Origin: a bacterium
GTDB taxonomy: Bacteria > Chloroflexota > Dormibacteria > UBA8260 > Bog-877
Reading direction: 5' to 3'
Assembly: GCA_021817185.1 (NCBI GenBank)
Contig: JAKAVU010000017.1
Span: 1-17,401 of the forward strand
Length of the DNA stretch: 17,401 nucleotides
Below are positions 1 through 7,130 of this stretch, one piece after another. A program made the position numbers and the translations under genes. Numbering within the stretch: the stretch's first letter is position 1; each line of letters begins with the position of its first letter. The notes below the pieces were generated by a model. The model searched no databases and was not told the DNA's origin. It was given only the letters and a program-made list of their open reading frames with translations.

Positions 1-132
1 CGAGCCGAGCTGGTCGCGCTGAGGGCCAGGGCCGATGAGCTCGTCGCCGAGGAAGGCCGCTTCTGCAGCATCGTCGAGCATGCCGCGGCCGCAGCGCGGT
101 CAGGTGGTCGGGCTCAGGGAGCCCGCACCTGA
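1..132 (+). CDS. C-terminal end of an unidentified protein (5' partial)
   Basis: The first frame is open from the window edge to a TGA at 130-132 and gives 43 residues, beginning RAELVALRARADELVAEE. Third codon positions are mostly G or C, as in the clear genes here. The visible part is Ala/Arg/Glu-rich and probably helical, with one cysteine (in RFCSIVEH). A 7-bp perfect hairpin (CGGGCTC-AGG-GAGCCCG, 109-125) lies just before the stop. I do not recognise the family and most of the gene lies outside the window. The 267 bases that follow, up to the HAD gene end, hold no gene I can support. Confidence 0.45.
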   Translation, partial: RAELVALRARADELVAEEGRFCSIVEHAAAAARSGGRAQGART

Positions 133-399
133 ACCCGCCGTGGACACGCAGGGCAGGCGTGGAGGGGTGCTGGCGCACCGGGGGCAGGGATGTGGCCGAC
201 CCTCCGCGAGAGGACTGGGGAGCGGAGGTGACCACCGGCCGAAGCAACCGCTCCACTCGGCAGGAGTGCGAGCGCCAGGGTGAGCTTGGCTTAACCTAGG
301 ACGCCACCGTAGGGCGCCACCGGAGATCTCGTCCACTGACGGGGCGCGAGGCCCGCCTTGGGCCGTCCGGTCGTCGCCCGGCGTGACCGTGGAGCGCGT

Positions 400-1092
400 T
401 CAGCACTCCGGGAGGCGGAGAAGCTGGTAGACAGCGCCGTCGAGGCTCGGTGCTTCGACGTGCGGGCGGGAGAAGACTTCAGGATAGGGTCCCCCGCCCC
501 GGTTCACCCAGCCGGTCACGAGGCCGGCGGTGGCGGCGCCGTGGAGGTCCCAGGGATGGACAGCGACCATCGCGAGCTGGCTAGGTTCGACGGCAAGTTC
601 TGACGCCGCGTACCGATAGGGCTCGGGCCGAGGCTTCCAGTGCCGGGCGCCTTCGACCGACAGCACCCCAGAGACAAGTGACCTCAGCCCAGCCAGATCG
701 AGGAGTGCGGTGGTGATGGCCACGCTACCGTTGGAAAGGGCCACGGCCGGGACCTCGGCGCCGCGCAAAAGCTGGAGTGCCACTGCGGAATCTGAATGGG
801 CGGGCAACTCGGAGCATGCGGCGATCAGCCCCCGGTCGGCTCCGGGCGGAAGCGGGCAGCCTGCCGCGCGCGACACCTCGGCCAGAGCCACGGTGGCGAC
901 CTTCGCGAAGGTCGTGGCCCCGCCCGCGGCACTCAGAGCGAATCCGTCGCGGAGTAGTACTGCGAACCACCACTTCAGGGCGTGGGGCGGCAGTCCGAGG
1001 CGGTCGAATTGGGGACGTAGGACCGAGAGGTCGAAGAGGGTACCGATGACGTCGAAGGCTACAGCCCGAGGACGGCGGGCGCGAGCGCTCAC
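400..1092 (-). CDS. Haloacid dehalogenase type II-like HAD hydrolase
   Basis: A 230-residue HAD-superfamily hydrolase, closest in pattern to (S)-2-haloacid dehalogenases, which displace halide from 2-haloalkanoates through an aspartyl-ester intermediate. The key residues are at the spacing known for L-DEX-type enzymes: motif I FDVIGTLFD with nucleophile D14, motif II LSNGS (S120, N121), motif III K153 in WKPRPEPY, and motif IV VAVHPWDLHGA with D182. The usual Tyr after the nucleophile (FDVYGT) is Ile16 here, so the true substrate may not be a haloacid. The start is GTG at 1092, without a strong ribosome-binding site. It lies 69 nt downstream of the Rv2466c-like gene on the same strand and is probably the last gene of that operon. 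Cytoplasmic. The family is secure; the substrate is not. Confidence 0.88.
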   Translation of the reverse strand: MSARARRPRAVAFDVIGTLFDLSVLRPQFDRLGLPPHALKWWFAVLLRDGFALSAAGGATTFAKVATVALAEVSRAAGCPLPPGADRGLIAACSELPAHSDSAVALQLLRGAEVPAVALSNGSVAITTALLDLAGLRSLVSGVLSVEGARHWKPRPEPYRYAASELAVEPSQLAMVAVHPWDLHGAATAGLVTGWVNRGGGPYPEVFSRPHVEAPSLDGAVYQLLRLPEC

Positions 1093-1161
1093 GGCACTAC
1101 GATCAGCTCGCGCCGACTCCTACTGGTGGATGGAACGCGGCATTCCCTGCGCCCGGAGCGC

Positions 1162-1881
1162 TCACGAACCCACGGTTTCACGGCGGTGTCCCTGCTGCCA
1201 GTCCTCCTCGACCCCAACCTCGCCCTCGGTAAGGCCGAAGGCCCGCAGCTGCGGAGTCTCCCGAAGCGAGCGCTTGAGCTCGGCGAAGCCGCCGAAGCGC
1301 GCCAGGGCTACCACGTGTTCCCACAGGGCGACCGCCTCTGAGGATTCCGGCAGCCGGCTTATGACGGGGCCGAAAAGCGCGGTGCCCCCGGGCGGGTCGA
1401 AGTGCAGGATCGGTGTGCCCACATCCCTCCCGGTGAGCGAGAGAGCGTGGTCGGTCTCCTCCCGGATCTCGGCATCGAAGGAGCTGTCGGAGACGGCCTC
1501 GGCCAGCTCGACGGGAAGGCCGAGTTCGCCTAGGATCGGTGCCACGAATGCTCCCGCGTCGCGATGCAGATCCTGCTGGCGGCCCGGGGTCGAGTCGAAG
1601 ATCTCCGCCCCGTAGGCGGCGTACAACGGTCCAACGGCGTCCGATCCGCGTACCGCGCGGACGGCCGCGGCGACCCGGAGCAACTGGAGCCCAGCGCTGT
1701 GGCCGCGCTCATAACCGGCTGGGAAGTGGGTGGAGTAGTCCACCTCGTCGTTCAGCAGTCGCAGCGAGATGAAGCGCCACTCGACCTGGCATCCCAGCTG
1801 GCCGGCCACGAGGCGCACCCACTTACTGGTGATCCAGGCAAAGGGGCACACCGGGTCGAAGTAGAAATCGAGGTCAGCCAT
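1162..1881 (-). CDS. DsbA-fold oxidoreductase of the mycothiol-dependent nitroreductase (Rv2466c) family, with a CPFA active site
   Basis: A 239-residue thioredoxin-fold protein. Its start MADLDFYFDPVCPFAWITSK matches the pattern I know for Mycobacterium tuberculosis Rv2466c (FDPLCPWCWITSRW). Later family-like blocks include VGTPILHF, FGPVISRLP and GFAELKRS. Rv2466c is a mycothiol-linked nitroreductase/oxidoreductase with a CPWC active site. Here the motif is C12-P-F-A15, so the resolving cysteine is missing. That suggests a one-cysteine (monothiol, mycothiol-mixed-disulfide) mechanism or a lost or changed redox role. The C-terminal tail of about 25 residues after TPQLRAFGL is extra relative to the family. 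The ATG overlaps the TGA of the upstream peroxiredoxin-like gene (TGATG), so translation is probably coupled. Cytoplasmic; the reductant is inferred, not shown. Confidence 0.85.
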   Translation of the reverse strand: MADLDFYFDPVCPFAWITSKWVRLVAGQLGCQVEWRFISLRLLNDEVDYSTHFPAGYERGHSAGLQLLRVAAAVRAVRGSDAVGPLYAAYGAEIFDSTPGRQQDLHRDAGAFVAPILGELGLPVELAEAVSDSSFDAEIREETDHALSLTGRDVGTPILHFDPPGGTALFGPVISRLPESSEAVALWEHVVALARFGGFAELKRSLRETPQLRAFGLTEGEVGVEEDWQQGHRRETVGS

Positions 1882-2423
1882 CACGCCTCGCCTCGGGGGG
1901 GATAGTCGCGCTCGACGAAGAATCGGATCGCCCCGACCAGGTCCTCGACGCGCGGCCGAGCCGCGGGCATGGAGTTGAGAGCGGCCATGTAGATCGTTCC
2001 ATCGGCACGGACCAAGTAGATCCCCGGCTCCCCGAACAGCTCGGGTTCCGGTTCCTTGACACCTTTGGAAACGAACAGGCCCCACTCCCGCATCGAGGCC
2101 ACGCTCTGGCCGAAGCCTAGGTCCAGACGCTCGAGCTTCCATTCGGTGGCGCTGCGACGGGCACGCGCCTCGCCGTCACCGCTCACCGCGACCACTTCCA
2201 CCCCGAGCGCGGCGAGTTCGCCGACAGCCCGGTCCAGCTGTGCGAGATAGCCGCGGCAGATGGGGCAGTGCCATCCCCGGTAGAAGACGATCAGGGTGAA
2301 GCGCTCTGGCTTTCGCTCCGCCAGCACGAACCGTCCGCCGCCTACCAGGCTCACTTCGAGAGGCGGTGCTGGTTTGGTCGGGAGCGGTACCGACCGCATC
2401 CCTCCCCCTGCCTCCGGGCTCAT
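1881..2423 (-). CDS. Peroxiredoxin-like (AhpC/TSA family) protein
   Basis: A 180-residue thioredoxin-fold protein of the AhpC/TSA (peroxiredoxin-like) group, expected to reduce peroxides or act as a thiol reductase. The core block FTLIVFYRGWHCPICRGYL carries C53 and C56 in a CPIC motif placed where the peroxidatic cysteine of this group sits. The usual beta strands follow (VEVVAVSGD, GIYLVRADGTIYMAALNS). The ATG at 2423 was chosen because AGAGGAG stands 5 nt before it; a longer in-frame start at 2510 has no such site and would add unrelated residues. It is the first gene of the minus-strand operon, overlaps the next gene by one base, and faces the TetR gene across the operator. Two different thiol proteins in one unit point to redox or electrophile defence. 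Confidence 0.88.
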   Translation of the reverse strand: MSPEAGGGMRSVPLPTKPAPPLEVSLVGGGRFVLAERKPERFTLIVFYRGWHCPICRGYLAQLDRAVGELAALGVEVVAVSGDGEARARRSATEWKLERLDLGFGQSVASMREWGLFVSKGVKEPEPELFGEPGIYLVRADGTIYMAALNSMPAARPRVEDLVGAIRFFVERDYPPRGEA

Positions 2424-2542
2424 CTGGACTCCTCTTCGGATGTGAGAGGCCCGCGGCGGAGTCTGAGCGATTCGATTGAGCCGGACCGGGGCAGAATCGG
2501 GTCCTCCCAAGGAAGGCCCACTTCATACGACTCCACCTGACC

Positions 2543-2550
2543 ACTATAAC
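2543..2550. promoter_or_regulatory. Overlapping divergent -10-like elements
   Basis: The sequence ACTATAAC reads TATAAC on the plus strand (2545-2550, towards the TetR gene) and TATAGT on the minus strand (2548-2543, towards the peroxiredoxin operon). A weak plus-strand -35 candidate, TTCATA, lies at 2522-2527 with a 17-bp spacer. No good minus-strand -35 was found. The position directly beside the palindrome suggests that one bound repressor could control both directions. Predicted by eye only. Confidence 0.45.
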
Positions 2551-2565
2551 AGACAGGTCTGTCTG
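2550..2565. promoter_or_regulatory. Probable TetR-family operator palindrome
   Basis: CAGACAG-GT-CTGTCTG is a perfect 7-bp inverted repeat with a 2-bp centre, between the divergent peroxiredoxin operon and TetR gene. Its size and symmetry fit a TetR-dimer operator; many TetR sites contain AGAC/GTCT half-sites. It lies upstream of the minus-strand -10 and directly next to the plus-strand -10, where binding would block both promoters. That the neighbouring TetR protein binds it is an inference from position. Confidence 0.7.
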
Positions 2566-2589
2566 CCGCCATCCCAGCGCTATCCTGCT

Positions 2590-3174
2590 GTGGTGGCGAC
2601 GACCTCACCGACGGCTCGAGAGCGCCTGATCCAAGTCGCTAGCAGTCTTTTCTACGCGGAGGGCATCCACGCGGTCGGTATCGACCGGGTGATCGCCGAA
2701 GCCGGCGTCGCCAAGGCCACCCTTTACGCCCACTTCGCCTGCAAGGAGGATCTCGTCGCCCAATACCTGGAACGGCAGAGCGCCTGGTGGGCGGCCGCAG
2801 TGGAGCAGCGCGTGGCCGACTTGGGCGGCGCTCCGCCCTCCGGGATCCTGGCCGCCTTCGACGTCCTCGCCGAAAGGGTGGCCGACCCGGGGTATCGAGG
2901 GTGCCCGTTCATCAACGCGGCCGCTGAGTTCCCCCGACCGGGACCGGTCCAAGAACAGGTCGGCCACCACCGCAAACGTGTCCGCGATACCTTTTCGAAG
3001 TCCATCGGCGCGCTCGGTGAAGCCCCCTGGCTGGTCGACGTTCTGGTAGCCCTGTACGACGGTGCCATGGCGAGCGCCTACCTCGATAGCGATCACGGTG
3101 TGGTCGAGCCGGCCCGACGCGGCGCAGAAGTGCTCCTACGATCTGGCTCCGGCGGCTCGCAAGCCAGGGGGTGA
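2590..3174 (+). CDS. TetR/AcrR-family transcriptional regulator
   Basis: A one-domain regulator of about 194 residues. The N-terminal HTH is typical: ARERLIQVASSLFYAEG, then GIDRVIAEAGVAKATLYAHF, then KEDLVAQYL. The ligand domain contains RGCPFINAAAEF around C105, a block common in TetR regulators of this subgroup; in some TetR proteins, such as NemR, cysteines sense electrophiles. There is no strong ribosome-binding site. GTG at 2590 or 2593 is preferred because the HTH begins soon after; an upstream ATG at 2476 would run across the operator and the -10 element. The gene diverges from the peroxiredoxin/Rv2466c-like/HAD operon and probably represses it and itself. The inducer is unknown. Confidence 0.9.
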   Translation: MVATTSPTARERLIQVASSLFYAEGIHAVGIDRVIAEAGVAKATLYAHFACKEDLVAQYLERQSAWWAAAVEQRVADLGGAPPSGILAAFDVLAERVADPGYRGCPFINAAAEFPRPGPVQEQVGHHRKRVRDTFSKSIGALGEAPWLVDVLVALYDGAMASAYLDSDHGVVEPARRGAEVLLRSGSGGSQARG

Positions 3175-3186
3175 CCGGATTGCGAA

Positions 3187-3435
3187 GTGTATGGGGTGGT
3201 GAACCAGAAGCTCATGCCCAAGGTCACAACGCGCGCCCACAGGGCTGCCGTGTCGCAGATCCTCGAAATCAATGGGAGCTGGGAAGCCCCGAAGGTGCGG
3301 GGGTTCGATGTCGACGCCCTCATCGCGCACTTCCGCACCGTTTCGGCGCTCTCCCTCACCAGCCTGCGCACCTTTCAGTCCCGCTTCGGCCTGGCGCTGG
3401 CCTCATACCGCAGCTACCTGCAGAATCCCGGCTAA
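3187..3435 (+). CDS. Small hypothetical protein
   Basis: An 82-residue frame starts with GTG at 3187, 12 nt after the TetR stop; an internal ATG at 3214 gives 73 residues. Codons end mostly in G or C, and the second position is mixed as in real genes. The sequence is soluble and probably helical: AHRAAVSQILEINGSW, then FDVDALIAHFRTVSALSLTSLRTF, ending SYRSYLQNPG. I see no cysteine, signal peptide or membrane segment, and I do not recognise a family. It could be co-transcribed with the TetR gene. It could also be the end of an older, longer gene. Confidence 0.4.
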   Translation: MYGVVNQKLMPKVTTRAHRAAVSQILEINGSWEAPKVRGFDVDALIAHFRTVSALSLTSLRTFQSRFGLALASYRSYLQNPG

Positions 3436-3510
3436 TACCAGCCGAGGCGACGAGGGAACCTTCCGTGGGTGGATCGGGCCAAACGGGGAGTCAGGGAGGA
3501 GTTCCCGGAA

Positions 3511-3653
3511 GAGCGTCTCTGCAACCCTAAGCGACTCTGAGCGCGGCTTCCACCACAACGCCCATGCCACCGCGGTCGTCCCTCGTGGCGACTTCGGCCC
3601 CAGGGCGCTCGGCTACGTCCCGCTCAGAGTCGCTTAGAGCTGCAGAGACGCTC
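3511..3653. repeat. 33-bp near-perfect inverted repeat around a 77-bp core
   Basis: The left arm is 3511-3543 and the right arm 3621-3653; they are reverse complements at 31 of 33 positions (two mismatches near the middle of the arm). The core, 3544-3620, is 77 bp. Its plus-strand frame stays open and G/C-ending through the core and closes with TAG inside the right arm (3635-3637). I see no target-site duplication and no transposase. It could be a small non-autonomous element (MITE-like), a recombination site or a large hairpin RNA. The rest of the 3436-3829 gap shows no gene. Confidence 0.75.
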
Positions 3654-3829
3654 AGCCCACCCGCTGCAAAGACTTACCTTGGGCCGCGGCTCGCCTCGGG
3701 CCAGCCGCGACCTGAGGGCGGGAGGGCAGGGTCCCGGCCGGCCCCCGGACTGAGGTGCTCGGCGGGGCAGCTAGCCGCCCCGCCACCTATACTGGGCGAG
3801 CTCACCGGCAAGAGAACGGGGACCCCTTG

Positions 3830-4246
3830 ATGGACGGCACGCCTCCCACACCCTACCTGCACCTCCCCGGCACCGCCCGGGAGCTGCTCACCTTCTATGC
3901 GCAGGTGTTCGGCTGCTCGGCGGAGCTGCACACCTTCCAGGAGTTCCGAAGGACCGATGGGCCGGCGGACGCCATCGCCCACGGTGGGCTCTCCGGGGGG
4001 CCGGTCCAGCTCATGGCCGCCGACGCCGCCGGGGACGAGCTCCCCTTCCGATCTCAGGGGCTGATGTTCTCGCTCCTGGGCACCGCCGACCCGGCCACCC
4101 TGAGGCAGTGGTTCCAGCGGCTGGCGGAGGGGGGGCGGGTCGTAGACGACTTGCAGCGGAGGCCCTGGGGCGCCTCCGACGGCCAGGTGGTCGACCGCTA
4201 CGGCCTCCACTGGCTCATCGGGTACGAGGAAGAGGAACCCGGCTGA
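3830..4246 (+). CDS. VOC-family (glyoxalase/PhnB-like) protein
   Basis: A 138-residue protein of the vicinal oxygen chelate superfamily, PhnB-like type. Visible blocks are PYLHLPGTARELLTFYAQVFG (first beta-alpha unit, as in PhnB-type proteins), GGLSGGPVQLMAAD, a QGLMFSLLG strand followed by a helix, and the ending VVDRYGLHWLIGY, which matches the DRFGxxWMI-type end of the family. Such proteins often bind a metal or are small-molecule binding or resistance proteins; the reaction cannot be told. The ATG at 3830 was chosen because homology begins right there; a short G-rich stretch lies upstream. It stands alone, with no same-strand partner within 2 kb downstream. Confidence 0.82.
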   Translation: MDGTPPTPYLHLPGTARELLTFYAQVFGCSAELHTFQEFRRTDGPADAIAHGGLSGGPVQLMAADAAGDELPFRSQGLMFSLLGTADPATLRQWFQRLAEGGRVVDDLQRRPWGASDGQVVDRYGLHWLIGYEEEEPG

Positions 4247-4370
4247 GGCTCCGCCCTCCCCCGGGCGAGGAGAGGCGCCAGAGGCAGAGCCCACCCCATG
4301 GAGGGATCGGAGAAAGGGGCGATGGTCCAGGGGGCACCAGGGGAGCAGGCCGGTGAACCGCGGCGGCCGG

Positions 4371-4794
4371 GCTTGACCGCCCATGGCGGCGCTGGCCCCG
4401 GTGGCGGACCAGGGCCGCCATAGCGCGAGGGAAGACCAGGTCACCCAGGTGGGCATCGAGGCCGGTCTGGTCGCGGTTGCGCAGCTCTGGGGCCTGGCGG
4501 CGCCCGCTGGCCCGGGCCAGCTCGGCGCTCAGGGCGACGGCCTCCCCGGGATCTCCGGAGCCGCAGCCGGGAAGCGGCTGCTCTATCTCGCCCACGGGGC
4601 GCGCTGCCGCCTCGATGATCTCTTCGAAGTCCGGCTCCCGGGCGGCGCCCCAATCCGCTGGTCGCGAGCGGGGCAGGGTTGGGGTCGGCGCCGATGAGGC
4701 GGGCTTCCACCTCCCAGAAGAGGCGGGGGGTGGGGCGCGCCCGAGAGGAGGGGGCTGGCGCGGCGACCGCCGCCGCGTGCCGGGCGGAATCCGC
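4371..4794 (-). pseudogene. Coding-like but frame-broken DNA after the nuclease gene
   Basis: On the minus strand directly after the nuclease stop, the same frame continues with coding-like codons (LFWEVEARLIGADPNPAPLATS, up to about 4647). The coding signature (G-rich first, A/T-rich second, G/C third position) then moves to another frame, from DWGAAREPDFEEIIEAAARP on to about 4380 (LGDLVFPRAMAALVRH). The switch lies around 4640-4650. A GTG at 4710 could start the first part. This looks like one gene broken by a frameshift, or a decayed downstream cistron. I do not recognise the protein. The rest of the 4247-4794 gap shows nothing else. Confidence 0.3.
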
Positions 4795-6657
4795 CTACGG
4801 ACCGAGGTCCTCCACCCTTGGCGGGTCGCCGGCCCCGCGCCCCAACCATTCGCGCAGGGCCAGGGTCGCCTCGACGTCGCTGCGGTTGTACGAAAGGAGC
4901 CAACTACGCGCAGCCTCGGACCGGCGGGAGTCCACCCCGGCCACCGCCTCCTCGTACTGCACCATCGATTCCGCCCCACCGGGATCATCTACCTCCCAAG
5001 AGAAGCCCGCCAGGGGTGCCACCTCCTTGAGCCCGATCCCCGCCCCGGTGATCAGCTGCGATCTGAAGAAGGGCAGCAGGTCGACCCACTCGGGGCTGCC
5101 GGTGAAGGCGGCGACCGGGCCGGCCAGATCGGTGCCGGCGGAGATCCTCCTCATCTGGCCGGTCTCGGCGCCGGAGTTGTAGCAGTAGGCGCGAAATGAG
5201 AGACCCCGGATCCGGCACGTCTCCCGCAGGTGGCTGAGCCACTCCCAGAAGTTGCGGAAGAGGATCAGCTCCGTCTCCGGGGTGAGCGGCTCCCAGGTGT
5301 GGAAGGGCCGGTAGCCGACCTCCGCGGCCGCTCCCGGCACTCGCGGGGTGGTGAGGGTACCCCAGAGGTACACGCCGTCCTCCACGTTCTCCATGTCGAT
5401 GTCGACCTCGAGGTCGGCCCGCGGCGCGGAGACGGCCAGGACCCCGCGCCGCCGGTACACCGGAGCCGGGCCCAGCGCGGCCCGCGCCTGGTCGATCTGC
5501 TCCGGCAGGGCCGAGAGGGGCCGGGCGGCGTAGGCGGCGGTTCTCTCGCTGAGGCCGCGAGCATCCCCCAGGGTGCGGATGCCAGCCTGGTCGAGCCGCG
5601 CGAGCTGGCCGCCCCGCCGGCGGCCCAGCACCTCGGCGACAGGGGTGGCGTCCGCGAGCCTGCCCAGGGCGGCCAGAAGCGGCCGTACATCCACCCCGGA
5701 GGAGACGAGCAGAGCGGTTCGGTAATCGAGGTCGGCCAGCTCCCGGCGGTCGGTGACCCCATGCAAGAGGTGGACCCGGTAGGCCCGCTCCCCGGTCCGG
5801 GGGAGTAGGCTGACGCTGCCGGCCCCGGACTCCAGGATCGGGCCACACCAGCACCACCACGGGCACTGGGCACACTCCCCGATCCGGATCGGGGTGGCCC
5901 TGAGGGGCACTGTGGGATCGAGCCGGTGCCGGGCCGCGGCGTTAACCACCTCCTGGCGCCGGGCGAACTCCGAGTCGTACAGCTCCAGGGTCGAGCGGCG
6001 GCCTCGGCCCGGGGTATCCCCTCCCGCCCAGACCGGCAGGTCCAGGTCGTACCAGACAACCCTTCCCTCGCGGCCGACGATCCCCGCCCAGGGCTCGCCG
6101 TCCACGGCGAAGCCACTTCCCTCCAGCATTCTCTGGTAGTGGGCGAGCTGGAGAAGGTCCTCCCGGTTCTTCCTCGCCCAAAGCCCTTGTTCCTCGCCGG
6201 CCCCCTCCCAGGTCAGGCGCTCCAGGGAGGCGCTCCGGCCCGCGAACGGGCTCGGCTCTGAGGTGAGCGCCAGATGATGCTTGACGTCCACCGGCCGGTA
6301 GCCCCCGCCGGCGGCCCGGACCAGCAGGTCGGGCTCGCCCACCCGCTGACCGATGAGGTCCTGGGGGAGACGCCCTCCCGTGATCACCGGCACCCCGGCC
6401 GCCATTGCCTGAGCGGTGGCGCTCTCGCGATCCGGGGCGGGTAGCCCGGGGACCGCCACCGCTCCCGGGTGCATCTCCAGGACCCGGGACAGAATCTGGG
6501 CCTCGAACTCCCGGCCGCGTCTCGCCAGCCGCTCCTGCGCCGGCGACGGCGGCGGCGGCTCGCACGGCCGGAGCAGGTCCCACTGGGCTCGGACCGGGCA
6601 CTGGCGGGCCGCGTAGGCGCCGAGCAGCGGCAGCGAGGTCGCCCCAGGGATGGTCAC
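4795..6657 (-). CDS. TM0106-family RecB-like nuclease with a C-terminal RNase H-like (YprB-type) domain
   Basis: A 620-residue protein of the TM0106 family (TIGR03491 type). The N-terminal part is a RecB/Cas4-like nuclease: GAYAARQCP with C20, GEPDLL with D110, YRPVDVKHH with D124 and K126, and QLAHYQRM with Q170 and Y174. A cysteine cluster, ECAQCPWWCWC (C262, C265, C269, C271), together with C20 suggests a 4Fe-4S cluster like that of AddB and Cas4. The C-terminal part has DnaQ/RNase H-like features: VDIDMEN (D419, D421, E423), the YLWGTL strand, and a final YNRSDVEAT with D594. It likely acts on DNA ends in repair; the biological role of the family is not established. The start is GTG at 6657, just before VTIPGATSLPLLGAYA; ATG at 6729 is an alternative but overlaps the divergent SEC-C ORF. 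Confidence 0.85.
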   Translation of the reverse strand: MTIPGATSLPLLGAYAARQCPVRAQWDLLRPCEPPPPSPAQERLARRGREFEAQILSRVLEMHPGAVAVPGLPAPDRESATAQAMAAGVPVITGGRLPQDLIGQRVGEPDLLVRAAGGGYRPVDVKHHLALTSEPSPFAGRSASLERLTWEGAGEEQGLWARKNREDLLQLAHYQRMLEGSGFAVDGEPWAGIVGREGRVVWYDLDLPVWAGGDTPGRGRRSTLELYDSEFARRQEVVNAAARHRLDPTVPLRATPIRIGECAQCPWWCWCGPILESGAGSVSLLPRTGERAYRVHLLHGVTDRRELADLDYRTALLVSSGVDVRPLLAALGRLADATPVAEVLGRRRGGQLARLDQAGIRTLGDARGLSERTAAYAARPLSALPEQIDQARAALGPAPVYRRRGVLAVSAPRADLEVDIDMENVEDGVYLWGTLTTPRVPGAAAEVGYRPFHTWEPLTPETELILFRNFWEWLSHLRETCRIRGLSFRAYCYNSGAETGQMRRISAGTDLAGPVAAFTGSPEWVDLLPFFRSQLITGAGIGLKEVAPLAGFSWEVDDPGGAESMVQYEEAVAGVDSRRSEAARSWLLSYNRSDVEATLALREWLGRGAGDPPRVEDLGP

Positions 6658-6722
6658 CTTGGGCCGGATGATAGGGGAGGAGGCGCGCTGGGGCCCCGCC
6701 GGGCGGTCACCAGTCCGACGAG

Positions 6723-6998
6723 ATGCCATCGACGGCCGGCGAACCGGGCCGTAACCCGCCATGCAGCTACGGGAGCGGGCGCAAGCACAAGCGGTGCCAC
6801 CTCGGCCGCTGGAGCGATACGCGCGAACCGGCCGACCTCCGAGGCCCGATGCATGAGCCATCGCTGCGCCTGCCCTCGGCCATCCTTCGCTTCGCGGTCG
6901 CCTCGTATGGACCGGGCGTGGTGGACCTGGCCTGGCGGAGGTTCTGTGGGTCCAGCAGCCGCCCAGAAGCGTCTCGGATTTCGCTGCTGAACTGGTGA
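6723..6998 (+). CDS. Short SEC-C-motif protein, probably truncated
   Basis: A 91-residue frame from ATG 6723. Residues 8-26, GRNPPCSYGSGRKHKRCHL, match the SEC-C zinc-binding motif (CxCGSGxKYKxCC/H) known from SecA and many small proteins. The second metal ligand is changed from Cys to Tyr (CSYGSG), a one-base change. After it comes RGPMHEPSLRLPSAILRFAVASYG, a block I associate with bacterial SEC-C proteins that go on with an acidic, Trp-rich domain. Here the frame stops soon after (ISLLNW), so the C-terminal domain seems lost. It diverges from the nuclease gene with about 65 bp between. It may be a decayed gene or a short functional form. Confidence 0.55.
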   Translation: MPSTAGEPGRNPPCSYGSGRKHKRCHLGRWSDTREPADLRGPMHEPSLRLPSAILRFAVASYGPGVVDLAWRRFCGSSSRPEASRISLLNW

Positions 6999-7130
6999 TG
7001 GCCGGTCCCCGGGGGCGGCCCCACGGTGCCGACCGGCCGCCCAGCGCATCTGCGGTTCCCTCAAGATGGCGGTACCCCGCGCTGCCAGCCTCGCCAGCGC
7101 CGGCGGCGGCCGGCGTGGCCTCTCCCGCGG

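Noticed and set aside
109..125. Hairpin CGGGCTC-AGG-GAGCCCG as a terminator
   Set aside because: It lies inside the end of the first reading frame and no T-run follows.
3511..3653. The inverted repeat as a plain intrinsic terminator
   Set aside because: The arms are 33 bp with a 77-bp loop and no T-run, far from a normal terminator shape.
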